Shown here: positions 1 through 8,301 of the stretch, piece after piece
Numbering within the stretch: the first letter of the stretch is position 1
Layout of the letters: the number at the start of each line of letters is the position of its first letter
Assembly: GCF_014961315.1 (NCBI RefSeq)
Contig: NZ_CP063141.1
Span: 124,001 to 188,000, forward strand
Reading direction: 5' to 3'
DNA length: 64,000 bases
Source: Thermoflavifilum sp.
GTDB taxonomy: Bacteria > Bacteroidota > Bacteroidia > Chitinophagales > Chitinophagaceae
Translations under genes and position numbers: made by a program
Notes under the pieces: model-generated
Seen by the model: the letters and a program-made list of their open reading frames with translations, nothing else
The model's database searches: none
What the model was told of the DNA's origin: nothing

Positions 1-619
1 TGTTGCATAGCACGATGCGATAATCCGGAAATTGAAAAGGGTAATATACATGCTTTAAACTTCTGCAATCAAGCCTGATCAATTGATTTCTTTTTCCGAA
101 AATATTGGCGTATTGATCCATGATGCCACAGCGTACACCGACATATTGATGCTCGGCCTGCTGGCCTATGAAAGCCAACTCCAGCGGAGCAACCCTGAGC
201 TGAAACAGCTCACTGAGACCGAAACTGAAAGCTCCTTCCAGGGCAGCCGAGGATGAAAGCCCCGATCCGATGGGAATATCACCGTCGATCATGGCATGAA
301 AGCCCTGTACCTGATACCCGTTGTGCAGCAGAAAATGTACCACACCCCTTACATAATTCTGCCAGCCTTCACCCCTGGTGAGGGTTGAGAGTTGAAACCG
401 ATCCGTTTGCTGCAACTTTAATGCATGTACTTCGCAGGTATCATTACCAGACGGCGATAAGGCCACTGCAATGGTTTTATCGATCGCTCCCGGTAACACA
501 TATCCTTCGTTGTAATCGGTATGTTCCCCAATCAGATTCACGCGTCCAGGTGAAACAATCAATAGGGGTTCGGTGTGATAATGGTTGAGAAACGCTCTTC
601 GCAGGGCATCTAATTGCAT
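1..619 (-). CDS. galK: Galactokinase, N-terminal part (gene runs off the window)
   Basis: Galactokinase phosphorylates galactose at C1 with ATP in the Leloir pathway. The frame is open from the ATG at 619 to the window edge, giving the first 206 codons of a protein usually near 380 residues. The galactokinase signature PGRVNLIGEHTDYNEGYVLP lies near residues 24-43, and the GHMP-kinase ATP-binding motif GSGLSSSAAL lies near residue 120. Both are intact, so the gene appears functional. It is divergent from the sugar permease at 793. A -7 promoter element lies 43 bases upstream of the start. The C-terminal third and stop codon are not visible. Confidence 0.93.
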   Translation of the reverse strand, partial: MQLDALRRAFLNHYHTEPLLIVSPGRVNLIGEHTDYNEGYVLPGAIDKTIAVALSPSGNDTCEVHALKLQQTDRFQLSTLTRGEGWQNYVRGVVHFLLHNGYQVQGFHAMIDGDIPIGSGLSSSAALEGAFSFGLSELFQLRVAPLELAFIGQQAEHQYVGVRCGIMDQYANIFGKRNQLIRLDCRSLKHVYYPFQFPDYRIVLCN

Positions 620-661
620 AATGCTTAAGATTAGCTACATAATAACGATAAACTACGAAAA

Positions 662-669
662 CAAAGCTA
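662..669 (-). promoter_or_regulatory. Candidate -7 promoter element of galK
   Basis: On the minus strand this reads TAGCTTTG, an exact match to the Bacteroidota -7 consensus TAnnTTTG. It lies 43 bases upstream of the galK ATG. No TTTG -33 element sits at the usual 19-21 base spacing, so the call rests on one element and its position in the divergent intergenic region. Confidence 0.4.
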
Positions 670-725
670 AAAAAGTTTTCCGGGAATGTGGTGGAATGCT
701 TCCCCTGCCATTCGGTGAATTTTTG

Positions 726-755
726 TTTGGGTTATTGTAAAATATTTTACTTTAG
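726..755 (+). promoter_or_regulatory. Candidate promoter of the sugar permease gene
   Basis: TTTG at 726-729 is followed after 18 bases by TACTTTAG at 748-755, one mismatch from the Bacteroidota -7 consensus TAnnTTTG. The permease ATG is 38 bases downstream of the element. The element and the galK promoter share the 173-base divergent intergenic region, which could be a site of joint sugar control. No operator is evident. Confidence 0.35.
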
Positions 756-792
756 TTGCCCATTTACCCATTAAGCTAAAACCAATTTCCAT

Positions 793-2703
793 ATGGCTGA
801 ACCCACTTCTGCACCAGCAAGAGGATTACATCCTGCCTTTTTTGTATTAATTACCGTGTTTTTCTTCTGGGGTTTTTTAGCAGCGTCAAACGGCGTATTC
901 ATTCCGTTTTGCAAGTCGCATTTCAATCTTACCCAGCTGCAATCCCAGTTGATTGATTTTGCGTTTTACAGTGCCTATTTCATTGGTTCATTGATTCTTT
1001 ACCTGCTTTCGGCGGCCAGTCGCATGGACATTTTGAATAAAATTGGTTACCGGAAGGGCATTATTTACGGGTTGTTGATTTCAGTGGTAGGTGCGCTGGT
1101 GATGATTCCCTGTGTAGATAAGGAGCAGGTGGTGCCGCTAACCGCTACACAACAACGCATCGAGAAATTGGCCGTAGATCAGGATATTCAGACTTCCGAT
1201 CATTTGTTTCGTTTTCATCGAGCTGCTGATGGCTATCATCTATTTGTGCAACCAGCTGCTCGTGCAGATTCGGTTATCCATCTTACGGCCTGGAAATCCA
1301 TGTTGAGCTCGACTTTTAGCTATAATGCGAAGGAGGATGCTTACGAAGCCCGCTTTGATGTGCAACAACTGCCTGCATTGCTGTCGTTTCTGGAGCAACA
1401 ATATCACGCAACCGTGACCTTTGGCTATTTCGGACTGATTCTGATGGCATTGTTTATCGTAGCGCTGGGCTTTGCCCTTCAGCAGACGGCTGCCCAGCCT
1501 TTTGCCGTAGCGCTCGGGGATCCGGCTACGGGTGCACACAGGTTGAATCTTGCGGGTGGGTTAAACTCTTTTGGAACCACCATCGGCCCGCTAATTATCA
1601 GCCGATTGTTGTTCGGGCCAGGCCGCGGATCGGCTGCTGCAGCGAATATTCACGCCGTAAATGAAATGTATATCCTCATTGCAGGTTTGTTCCTTGCAGT
1701 GGCACTGTTGTTTATTTTTGCCCGCATGCCCGAGGTAACCAGTCATGAAGCGTTTGAAACCACGCGCCGAGCCACAGGCGCTATGAATGTCATTACAGCC
1801 TTTTTCCTGCTCATCGTGCTGGGCATTGTGCTGAATTTCCGTCTGCCCGTATTCATCATCGGCATTGTGGGCATCCTGTATATCCTGATCCGTGCCAATC
1901 AATCCGCACAACGAAACAGCGAAGGCTGGGGCGCTATGCGTTATCCACAGCTGGTTCTGGGGATGATCGGTATATTCGTGTATGTAGGCGTGGAAGTTAC
2001 CATCCAGAGCAATTTAGGTGCCTTGCTCGAAAAACCGGGTTTCTTAACGCCCGATGGATTAGATGCTTCTAAAATCGATCCCTATATTTCACTTTACTGG
2101 GGCAGCCTGATGATTGGCCGCTGGACAGGCGCTATCACCGCTTTCAACCTCTCGCGCAACACCCGGAAAATATTAACGGTGTTCGTTCCTTTCCTTGCCT
2201 ATGGGGTGATTCTACTGGTGAATCATATCAAGCAAAACAATGTGGTTGAACTATTGCCTTATATTCCCTGCATTGTGATTCAAATTATTGGTTTCTTCTG
2301 GGGTCAGGAAAAACCGGCAAAAACACTCATGATATTCGGCGTGCTGGGCATGCTGGCCATGCTGGTAGGCCTTGTTACGCATGGTTATGTGGGAACTTTT
2401 GCCTTTATCAGTGGCGGACTCTTTTGTTCGGTTATGTGGCCCAGCATATTTGCGCTTGCCATTACCGGACTGGGCAAATATACCAGCCAGGGATCGGCAT
2501 TCCTGATCATGATGATTCTTGGCGGAGCGCTGATTCCTCCCGTACAGGGCGGATTGGCCGATATTCCAGCCATTGGTATTCATTATTCCTACGTGATTCC
2601 GATTTTATGCTTTGCCTATATCACTTTCTTTGGATATCGCGTCAGAAGCATTTTACAATCACAAGGACTGGATTATGAAGCAGCCATTAGCGGTGGGCAT
2701 TGA
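793..2703 (+). CDS. Sugar permease, MFS superfamily (FHS, fucose/glucose-galactose permease type)
   Basis: Inner-membrane proton-coupled sugar importer by family. The N-terminal half reads [17 protein letters not shown] then [17 protein letters not shown], and [14 protein letters not shown] with [17 protein letters not shown] follows near residues 230-268; these are hallmarks of the FHS (FucP/GluP) family. At 636 residues it is about 200 longer than typical members. About 100 soluble residues (about 108-207) are inserted between two N-terminal membrane segments, and an extra pair of hydrophobic segments lies near residues 328-366. It is divergent from galK, and its end overlaps the ROK kinase start by 29 bases, which suggests translational coupling of import and phosphorylation. 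Substrate (glucose, galactose or other) cannot be fixed from sequence. Confidence 0.85.
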   Translation: MAEPTSAPARGLHPAFFVLITVFFFWGFLAASNGVFIPFCKSHFNLTQLQSQLIDFAFYSAYFIGSLILYLLSAASRMDILNKIGYRKGIIYGLLISVVGALVMIPCVDKEQVVPLTATQQRIEKLAVDQDIQTSDHLFRFHRAADGYHLFVQPAARADSVIHLTAWKSMLSSTFSYNAKEDAYEARFDVQQLPALLSFLEQQYHATVTFGYFGLILMALFIVALGFALQQTAAQPFAVALGDPATGAHRLNLAGGLNSFGTTIGPLIISRLLFGPGRGSAAAANIHAVNEMYILIAGLFLAVALLFIFARMPEVTSHEAFETTRRATGAMNVITAFFLLIVLGIVLNFRLPVFIIGIVGILYILIRANQSAQRNSEGWGAMRYPQLVLGMIGIFVYVGVEVTIQSNLGALLEKPGFLTPDGLDASKIDPYISLYWGSLMIGRWTGAITAFNLSRNTRKILTVFVPFLAYGVILLVNHIKQNNVVELLPYIPCIVIQIIGFFWGQEKPAKTLMIFGVLGMLAMLVGLVTHGYVGTFAFISGGLFCSVMWPSIFALAITGLGKYTSQGSAFLIMMILGGALIPPVQGGLADIPAIGIHYSYVIPILCFAYITFFGYRVRSILQSQGLDYEAAISGGH

Positions 2704-3637
2704 TATTGGAGGGACCAATACCACATTCGGAATTGTGGATCGACGGGGAAATTTGCTTTACGACGGACATATTTCTACCCGCGATCATCAGGAAGTGAGT
2801 TTTTTCATCCAGGCGCTGTACGACCAGCTCGCGCCGCTGATTCAAAAGGTTACGCTGGAGGGAGGCGAGGTGAAGGGCATTGGTGTGGGTGTGCCGAACG
2901 GGAATTATTTCAAAGGCACCATTGAATTTGCCCCTAATTTGCCGTGGCGAGGTGTGGTGCCGCTGGCCAGCCTTATCCAGGACGCATTCACCTTACCAAC
3001 CGTATTAACCAACGATGCCAACGCAGCAGCTATTGGTGAGATGACCTACGGGGCAGCTCGCGGCATGAAAGATTTTATTATGATAACCCTGGGTACGGGG
3101 CTGGGAAGCGGTATTGTGGTGAATGGACAGCTGGTGTACGGGCACGATGGATTTGCCGGCGAGCTGGGACATGTAATCGTATTTCCCGAGGGGCGTCGCT
3201 GCGGTTGCGGACGAAAGGGCTGCCTGGAAACTTACGTCTCGGCTACCGGCATCGTACGTACCATGCACGAGCTGCTGCAAAGCCGACACATACCCAGCCT
3301 GTTGCGCGATATGAATCCGACAGCAATTACCTCAAAAACCATTCGCGATGCAGCCCTGAAAGGCGATGCATTGGCCATCGAAGCATTCGAATTCACCGGT
3401 AAAATCCTGGGTCAACAACTGGCTAATTTCGTGGCTTTCTCCAGCCCGGAAGCCATCATCCTGTTTGGTGGACTTACCCGTGCCGGCGACCTTATCTTCC
3501 GCCCCACCATCCATGCTATGGAAGAAAACCTCCTGCAGATTTATAAAAACAAAATCAAAGTATTGCCCTCTGAATTGAAAGAAAGCGATGCAGCCATTCT
3601 TGGTGCCAGCGCTCTGGTATGGGAAATCAAAAACTGA
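2675..3637 (+). CDS. ROK-family sugar kinase (glucokinase-like)
   Basis: Cytoplasmic ATP-dependent sugar kinase of the ROK family. The phosphate-binding motif [10 protein letters not shown] is at residues 10-19. The catalytic aspartate is in NDANAAA (D114). The zinc-binding set is His166 with CGCGRKGC (Cys176, 178, 183). No N-terminal helix-turn-helix is present, so this is a kinase and not a NagC/XylR-type repressor. The ATG at 2675 is chosen because the family begins directly with the phosphate-binding strand; an in-frame ATG at 2612 would add 21 residues lying inside the permease gene. The gene overlaps the permease by 29 bases, so it likely phosphorylates the imported sugar. Length of 320 residues is normal. 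Confidence 0.88.
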   Translation: MKQPLAVGIDIGGTNTTFGIVDRRGNLLYDGHISTRDHQEVSFFIQALYDQLAPLIQKVTLEGGEVKGIGVGVPNGNYFKGTIEFAPNLPWRGVVPLASLIQDAFTLPTVLTNDANAAAIGEMTYGAARGMKDFIMITLGTGLGSGIVVNGQLVYGHDGFAGELGHVIVFPEGRRCGCGRKGCLETYVSATGIVRTMHELLQSRHIPSLLRDMNPTAITSKTIRDAALKGDALAIEAFEFTGKILGQQLANFVAFSSPEAIILFGGLTRAGDLIFRPTIHAMEENLLQIYKNKIKVLPSELKESDAAILGASALVWEIKN

Positions 3638-3702
3638 ATCATCACTTCATCTATTTTCATTAGCTTGCATCGTCGTACATCACTGATAAAAATCATTTTG
3701 CT

Positions 3703-4209
3703 ATGAATATCGGAGATGCTTTTCTGGACAGCATCAGGGCCAGATTCCAGATGTATCGCGAATTAGCTGAGAAAACATTCGAACAACTGGATGACGATGA
3801 TTTTTATTATCGACCCGATCCCGCGTCTAATAATATCGCCATTCTCATCCAGCACATGGCCGGTAATCTCCGATCCCGTTTTACCAATTTTCTGAATAGT
3901 GATGGAGAAAAGCCCTGGCGTAACCGTGATCAGGAATTTGAGGATCAACACCTGGACCGAAGCCAGCTGATGCACTTGTGGCAGGAAGGATGGAGTTGCC
4001 TGTTCGATGCGCTGGATAACCTGCGCGAGCAGGATTTAATCAAGCATGTCACCATACGCGATGAACCGCTTACCGTCATCGATGCACTTCACCGCCAGCT
4101 GGCACACCATGCTTATCATGTCGGACAAATTGTGTATCTCGGAAAAGTACTGAAGAAGAATCGCTGGAAAACACTTTCCATTCCTCGAAAAAATTCACCT
4201 TCTCCATGA
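3703..4209 (+). CDS. DinB-like four-helix protein (DUF1572 type)
   Basis: 168-residue soluble protein matching the DinB/YfiT-like four-helix metal-binding superfamily, DUF1572 branch. Recognisable parts are the opening helix with FLDSIRARFQMYRELAEKTFEQL, the segment IAILIQHMAGNLRSRFTNFL with a putative metal His, and the C-terminal HHAYHVGQIVYLGK with further His ligands. Members are metalloenzymes or putative thiol-dependent transferases of mostly unknown substrate, so no specific reaction is assigned. Its TGA overlaps the ATG of the following lipoprotein gene in an ATGA arrangement, suggesting cotranslation. Confidence 0.75.
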   Translation: MNIGDAFLDSIRARFQMYRELAEKTFEQLDDDDFYYRPDPASNNIAILIQHMAGNLRSRFTNFLNSDGEKPWRNRDQEFEDQHLDRSQLMHLWQEGWSCLFDALDNLREQDLIKHVTIRDEPLTVIDALHRQLAHHAYHVGQIVYLGKVLKKNRWKTLSIPRKNSPSP

Positions 4210-4640
4210 AAAAGCTGCTTCAAAAACAGCTTGTACTGCTGTGCGGACTTTTGTTGATCACGTGTATGCTGGGCTGTGGAAAAACGCACACGCGAAAACT
4301 CCTGCTGCATAAAACATGGCATGTGGTGGATGTTACACCTCCAGAAAACGGCAACTTCGATATTGAGGCATCACGCGCAGCAGAAGAAATGAAAAATGGT
4401 TTTTACCGGAATTCCAGTTTCACCTTTCTGGATAACGGTTTATTTTTTACCAATTTCAATGGAAAAATCGATACGGGTAGGTATGAAATTAATCCCGGTG
4501 GAAAAATCATTTCGCTTTACCCTTTACACGGAAACAAAATCTATGAACAAATCCAGATTCGCGAATTGCATGATTCTACGTTGAGTTTTACCACGGTAAT
4601 GGCCAACTTTTACATGGTATTACATTTAAAAGCTTATTAA
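4206..4640 (+). CDS. Small lipoprotein of unknown function
   Basis: 144 residues with a lysine-rich start, a hydrophobic segment and a lipobox CMLGC ending near residue 24, so it is predicted to be a lipid-anchored envelope protein. The mature part is rich in beta-strand patterns (SFTFLDNGLFFTNFNGKIDTGRYEI), resembling the small lipocalin-like lipoproteins common in Bacteroidota; that resemblance is an inference. It overlaps the upstream DinB-like gene by four bases and is 13 bases from the downstream HAD gene, so the three probably form an operon. No function can be assigned. Confidence 0.65.
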   Translation: MKKLLQKQLVLLCGLLLITCMLGCGKTHTRKLLLHKTWHVVDVTPPENGNFDIEASRAAEEMKNGFYRNSSFTFLDNGLFFTNFNGKIDTGRYEINPGGKIISLYPLHGNKIYEQIQIRELHDSTLSFTTVMANFYMVLHLKAY

Positions 4641-4653
4641 ACCACATATCCGC

Positions 4654-5328
4654 ATGCCTGAATGGGGTGTAATCTTTGATATGGACGGAACAATGATGGA
4701 TAATAATCCTTTTCACCTGAAGGCATGGCAGGCTTTCTGTGAAAAACGAGGCCGGCGGCTTACGGAAGAAGAATATCTGCAACAGGTGAGCGGAAAAAAT
4801 AATGAAGCTACCCTGCATTATCTCTTTCCACATGAATCCTGGGATAAAGAAAAACTCGCCGCCGCAAAGGCTGAAAAAGAGAGCCTGTATCGCACACTCT
4901 ATGCTCCACATATCCGTCCTATTGCTGGACTGGAATCGTTGATGCGCGATTTGAAGCTGCATCAGATACCTATTGCCGTGGCCACTTCTGCCATGCCAGA
5001 AAATATTCAGTTTGCATTGGCACATCTTCCCCTTACGCCATTCATTGATGTTATCGTGGACAGCGCCCAGGTTAAACATGGCAAACCTGCGCCCGATCTG
5101 TACTGGCTTGCAGCACAAAAAATCCATGTATCGCCCGAAACATGCATGGTGTTCGAAGATTCGCTGAATGGTGTACAGGGTGCGTTATCCGCAGGTATGT
5201 ATGTTGTGGCAATTACCACATCGCATGCAGCGGAAGCCTTTCCCCATGCCCATCAGATCATCCACGATTATACAGGGCTCTCTCATGCAGAATTATATAG
5301 CTGGATAAAAGAGCGCCTGCAACACTGA
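4654..5328 (+). CDS. HAD-superfamily phosphatase/phosphoglucomutase-like hydrolase
   Basis: 224-residue cytoplasmic HAD hydrolase, subfamily I, close to beta-phosphoglucomutase and sugar-phosphate phosphatases. Motif I is FDMDGTMMD (D9 nucleophile, D11 acid/base), followed by a helical cap. Motif II is VATSA, motif III the Lys in KHGKPAPDLY, and motif IV VFEDSLNGVQGA. This combination is typical of the PGMB-like group, but the substrate cannot be read from it. It is the last gene of a likely three-gene operon and is followed by a terminator hairpin. Confidence 0.82.
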   Translation: MPEWGVIFDMDGTMMDNNPFHLKAWQAFCEKRGRRLTEEEYLQQVSGKNNEATLHYLFPHESWDKEKLAAAKAEKESLYRTLYAPHIRPIAGLESLMRDLKLHQIPIAVATSAMPENIQFALAHLPLTPFIDVIVDSAQVKHGKPAPDLYWLAAQKIHVSPETCMVFEDSLNGVQGALSAGMYVVAITTSHAAEAFPHAHQIIHDYTGLSHAELYSWIKERLQH

Positions 5329-5423
5329 AAACATGAAGGTAGTCAACAGGCTCAGGGCCACATCACGCTTTTTTCAAGTTAGATGATGCCGGTAAATATC
5401 CAGCTGTTACAATTGTATGGAGG

Positions 5424-5455
5424 AAAGGCTTTGATGTAAAACAAAGCTTTTTGCA
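5424..5455 (+). terminator. Rho-independent terminator after the HAD gene
   Basis: Inverted repeat AAAGGCTTTG / CAAAGCTTTT (5424-5433 with 5442-5451, one G-T pair) around an 8-base loop, running into a T-rich tail at 5447-5452. It lies about 95 bases after the HAD stop codon and just before the convergent peptidase gene end. Confidence 0.5.
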
Positions 5456-5461
5456 TATCAC

Positions 5462-6490
5462 TTATTCTTTCCCATCCTGAAAAAATGCAATGAAAATTTT
5501 TCCAGACCGTGTGATATAACCGCGATACATGCCCGAGGTATTGAAGGGCATGGCAAACTCACCTTTTGCATTGAGTGCGATCAGTCCGCCATCGCCACCC
5601 ATCGATTGGATGATCTGGAATATCACCGTTTGTGCGGCTTGCTGAATGGACATATGCTGATAAGCAATCAAATCGCTCAGGGTCTTAGCTGCCAGCGATC
5701 GCATAAAATATTCACCCGTGCCGGTACACGATACCGCACAGGTGGTATCGTTAGCGTAGGTGCCTGCACCGATGATCGGTGAATCACCAACACGACCGGG
5801 CAATTTACCCATGATTCCTCCCGTGGAAGTACCGGCAGCCAGATGTCCGCTCTCGTCCAGCGCCACTGCACCCACCGTTCCCCATTCGTGTAAATCATAG
5901 TATGCCTGTTGTGAGGTAGCCGGTACAAATGCCTGCCCTGCGCTGCGTTGCTTATAGCTTTCCCATTGGCGCTTTCGCTGGGGTGTGTCAAAATAATCGG
6001 CAGGGGCCCATTGCACACCATGGGCTATCGCAAAATCTTCCGCACCCTTGCCTACCAGCAATACATGCGGGGATTGACGCATGACGGCTATGGCGGCATC
6101 AATCGGATTTTTGATATGGCTCACCGCAGCTACCGCGCCGGCTTTCAGCGTAGCTCCATCCATAATGGCTGCATCCATTTCGTGTGTGCCTGCACTGGTA
6201 TAGACCGCACCCTTCCCGGCATTGAATAATGGTGAATTTTCCATCACATGAATGGCCGCCTGCACGGCATCGATAGCCGTGTGATGGGCTTGCAACTGCG
6301 CATATCCGGCCTTTAGGGCCTGCGTGAGCGCTGTTCGCAGACTATCGCGCATGACAGTAGAAAGCTGATCGGGCTTGATGGTGCCGGCACCTCCATGAAT
6401 GACCAGCACAACCGGATCAGCAACCTGTGACTGCGCCGAGCCCATATATGCCCAGCAACAGCCTATCCAGCATAAAAACAGATATCGCAT
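5462..6490 (-). CDS. Secreted isoaspartyl peptidase / L-asparaginase (Ntn hydrolase)
   Basis: Plant-type asparaginase/isoaspartyl dipeptidase that cleaves itself into alpha and beta subunits. An N-terminal signal peptide (about residues 1-19) predicts export. VIHGGAGTI near residue 30 opens the alpha subunit. The autocleavage site is in HEWGTVGAVAL, making Thr205 the new N-terminal nucleophile, and AAGTSTGGIMGKLPGRVGDSPIIGAGTYA carries the substrate-binding residues. Length of 342 is normal for the exported form. It is convergent with the HAD gene and divergent from the exported amidase at 6551, so two exported amide hydrolases share a short intergenic region, which suggests peptide or amino-acid scavenging. 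Confidence 0.9.
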   Translation of the reverse strand: MRYLFLCWIGCCWAYMGSAQSQVADPVVLVIHGGAGTIKPDQLSTVMRDSLRTALTQALKAGYAQLQAHHTAIDAVQAAIHVMENSPLFNAGKGAVYTSAGTHEMDAAIMDGATLKAGAVAAVSHIKNPIDAAIAVMRQSPHVLLVGKGAEDFAIAHGVQWAPADYFDTPQRKRQWESYKQRSAGQAFVPATSQQAYYDLHEWGTVGAVALDESGHLAAGTSTGGIMGKLPGRVGDSPIIGAGTYANDTTCAVSCTGTGEYFMRSLAAKTLSDLIAYQHMSIQQAAQTVIFQIIQSMGGDGGLIALNAKGEFAMPFNTSGMYRGYITRSGKIFIAFFQDGKE

Positions 6491-6550
6491 GGGTAATAGA
6501 TTTATTTGTAACGGATGTTTAAATTTACAGGATTAAACACACAAAATCGT

Positions 6551-8215
6551 ATGCCTCGACCTGCTTACGCCTTCGTCTTCTTGTTGTGCCTCTGTCTGCA
6601 ACTCAGCCCCGCCCACGCACAGCACCCGGATACAATCAGTCCACAAATGGTGCAATCGGCCTCCCAGCTGATAGATATGCAATTTTCTGCTGCTGAAATC
6701 GATTCCATGCTGGATGGACTACGTGACTATCGCAACGATTATCATCGGTTTCATCAGTACATGCTGGATAACGCTGCATCTTTGCCACTCTGGTTCAACC
6801 CCGTACTTCCGGGCATGCAGGTAGATACTGTGCAACATCCCATCCAATGGCATATTCCTGCTGATGTACCGCTTCCAGCCCGTCGGGAAGAACTGGCGTA
6901 TTATTCCATTCTGCAACTGGCGGGCCTGTTGCGCGAAAAGAAAATAACTGCGGTGGAATTGGCGCGTTTTTTCATGGATCGGCTAAAAAAATATGGTCCT
7001 GTATTGCATTGTGTGGTTTCGATTCCAGAAGATATCGCCATGCAGGAAGCACGTAAAGCCGATGAAGATTTTGCAAAAGGTATTGATCGGGGTCCTTTAC
7101 AGGGCATTCCTTATGGTGTAAAAGATTTATTTGCGGTAAAAGGTACTTATACCACCTGGGGTACGCCCCCTTATCGTAATCAGCAGATTGATGAGACGGC
7201 TTATGTAGTAAAACGATTACAGGCTGCTGGTGCCGTACTGGTGGCGAAGCTTTCGCTGGGAGAGCTGGCCATGGATGATGTATGGTTTGGCGGGCTCACG
7301 CGTAATCCCTGGGATACCGCCCATGGCTCCAGTGGTTCTTCTGCAGGATCCGCAGCTGCAACCGTGGCTGGATTGGTACCCTTTGCGTTAGGAACGGAGA
7401 CCTGGGGCTCTATTGTGTCGCCCAGCACGGTTTGCGGGGCGCTTGGTCTGCGTCCCACATTTGGCAGTATCAGCCGTACCGGCGCGATGACGCTGGCCTG
7501 GAGTTCCGATAAAATTGGCCCGCTTTGCCGAACCGCAGAAGATGCCGCTATTGTGTTTGCCGCCATACACGGCACCGATGGCGTAGACGCAGCAGCCCGT
7601 TTCGCTGCTTTTAATTATAACCCGGATGCTGATATCCGCAACCTGAAAGTGGCTTATGCCAGCAACTGGATTGATACGCTTCCTGAAAATCATCATATTA
7701 AAAAAGCTATGCAGGTGCTGCAAAGCATGGGCGTAAAACTTATACCGATTGTGTTTCCGGATTCATTCCCGTCCAATGCCATACTGGGCGTAATTGTCGG
7801 GGCCGAGTCGGCAACGGCTTTTGACCCGCTCACACGCAGTCATCGTGATAGCCTCATGGTGCAACAACGCAAATATTCCTGGCCCAATCAATTTCGCACA
7901 TCCCGTTTCATCCCGGCAGTGGAATACCTGACAGCGCAACGGCTTCGCTACCAGCTCATGCAGGAAGTGGATCCGTTTCTCAATCAATATGATGCGATTC
8001 TTGTGCCCACATTTGCCGGTCAACAACTGGCATTGACCAACCTTACCGGTCACCCTGTAGTCTCGGTGCCCGATGGCTTCCGATCAAATGGTACGCCTAC
8101 CAGTTTTACCCTCATCGGCAAACTCTTCGGGGAAGCGGCTATTCTGCAATTAGCCCAACAATATCAATTGAGAAGCGGATGGTATCAACATCATCCACCC
8201 CTGTTCAGCAACTGA
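6551..8215 (+). CDS. Exported amidase-signature-family hydrolase
   Basis: Serine amidase of the amidase-signature family. The ATG at 6551 is preferred over 6515 because it places a clear signal peptide (AFVFLLCLCLQLSPAHA) at the N terminus, giving 554 residues. The Ser-cisSer-Lys triad can be placed: Lys in GIPYGVKDLFAVKG (about residue 191), the Ser-rich HGSSGSSAGSAAA (about 258-270), and the nucleophile in GTETWGSIVSPS (about 287). The sequence is typical of exported amidases rather than of GatA, which lacks a signal peptide. Substrate unknown. It is divergent from the isoaspartyl peptidase gene. Confidence 0.85.
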   Translation: MPRPAYAFVFLLCLCLQLSPAHAQHPDTISPQMVQSASQLIDMQFSAAEIDSMLDGLRDYRNDYHRFHQYMLDNAASLPLWFNPVLPGMQVDTVQHPIQWHIPADVPLPARREELAYYSILQLAGLLREKKITAVELARFFMDRLKKYGPVLHCVVSIPEDIAMQEARKADEDFAKGIDRGPLQGIPYGVKDLFAVKGTYTTWGTPPYRNQQIDETAYVVKRLQAAGAVLVAKLSLGELAMDDVWFGGLTRNPWDTAHGSSGSSAGSAAATVAGLVPFALGTETWGSIVSPSTVCGALGLRPTFGSISRTGAMTLAWSSDKIGPLCRTAEDAAIVFAAIHGTDGVDAAARFAAFNYNPDADIRNLKVAYASNWIDTLPENHHIKKAMQVLQSMGVKLIPIVFPDSFPSNAILGVIVGAESATAFDPLTRSHRDSLMVQQRKYSWPNQFRTSRFIPAVEYLTAQRLRYQLMQEVDPFLNQYDAILVPTFAGQQLALTNLTGHPVVSVPDGFRSNGTPTSFTLIGKLFGEAAILQLAQQYQLRSGWYQHHPPLFSN

Positions 8216-8264
8216 ATGTCCATTGAGCGATCAAGCCCTGCCCCGGTCTTAGTTTTGAATGTGG

Positions 8265-8272
8265 TATTTTTG
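8265..8272 (+). promoter_or_regulatory. Candidate -7 promoter element of the tamB-like gene
   Basis: TATTTTTG matches TAnnTTTG exactly, 29 bases upstream of the ATG at 8302. No TTTG lies at the expected -33 spacing, so this may be chance in an AT-rich stretch. Confidence 0.3.
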
Positions 8273-8301
8273 TTGAAGGAAATATCGGGATAGTCTTTAT
8301 C

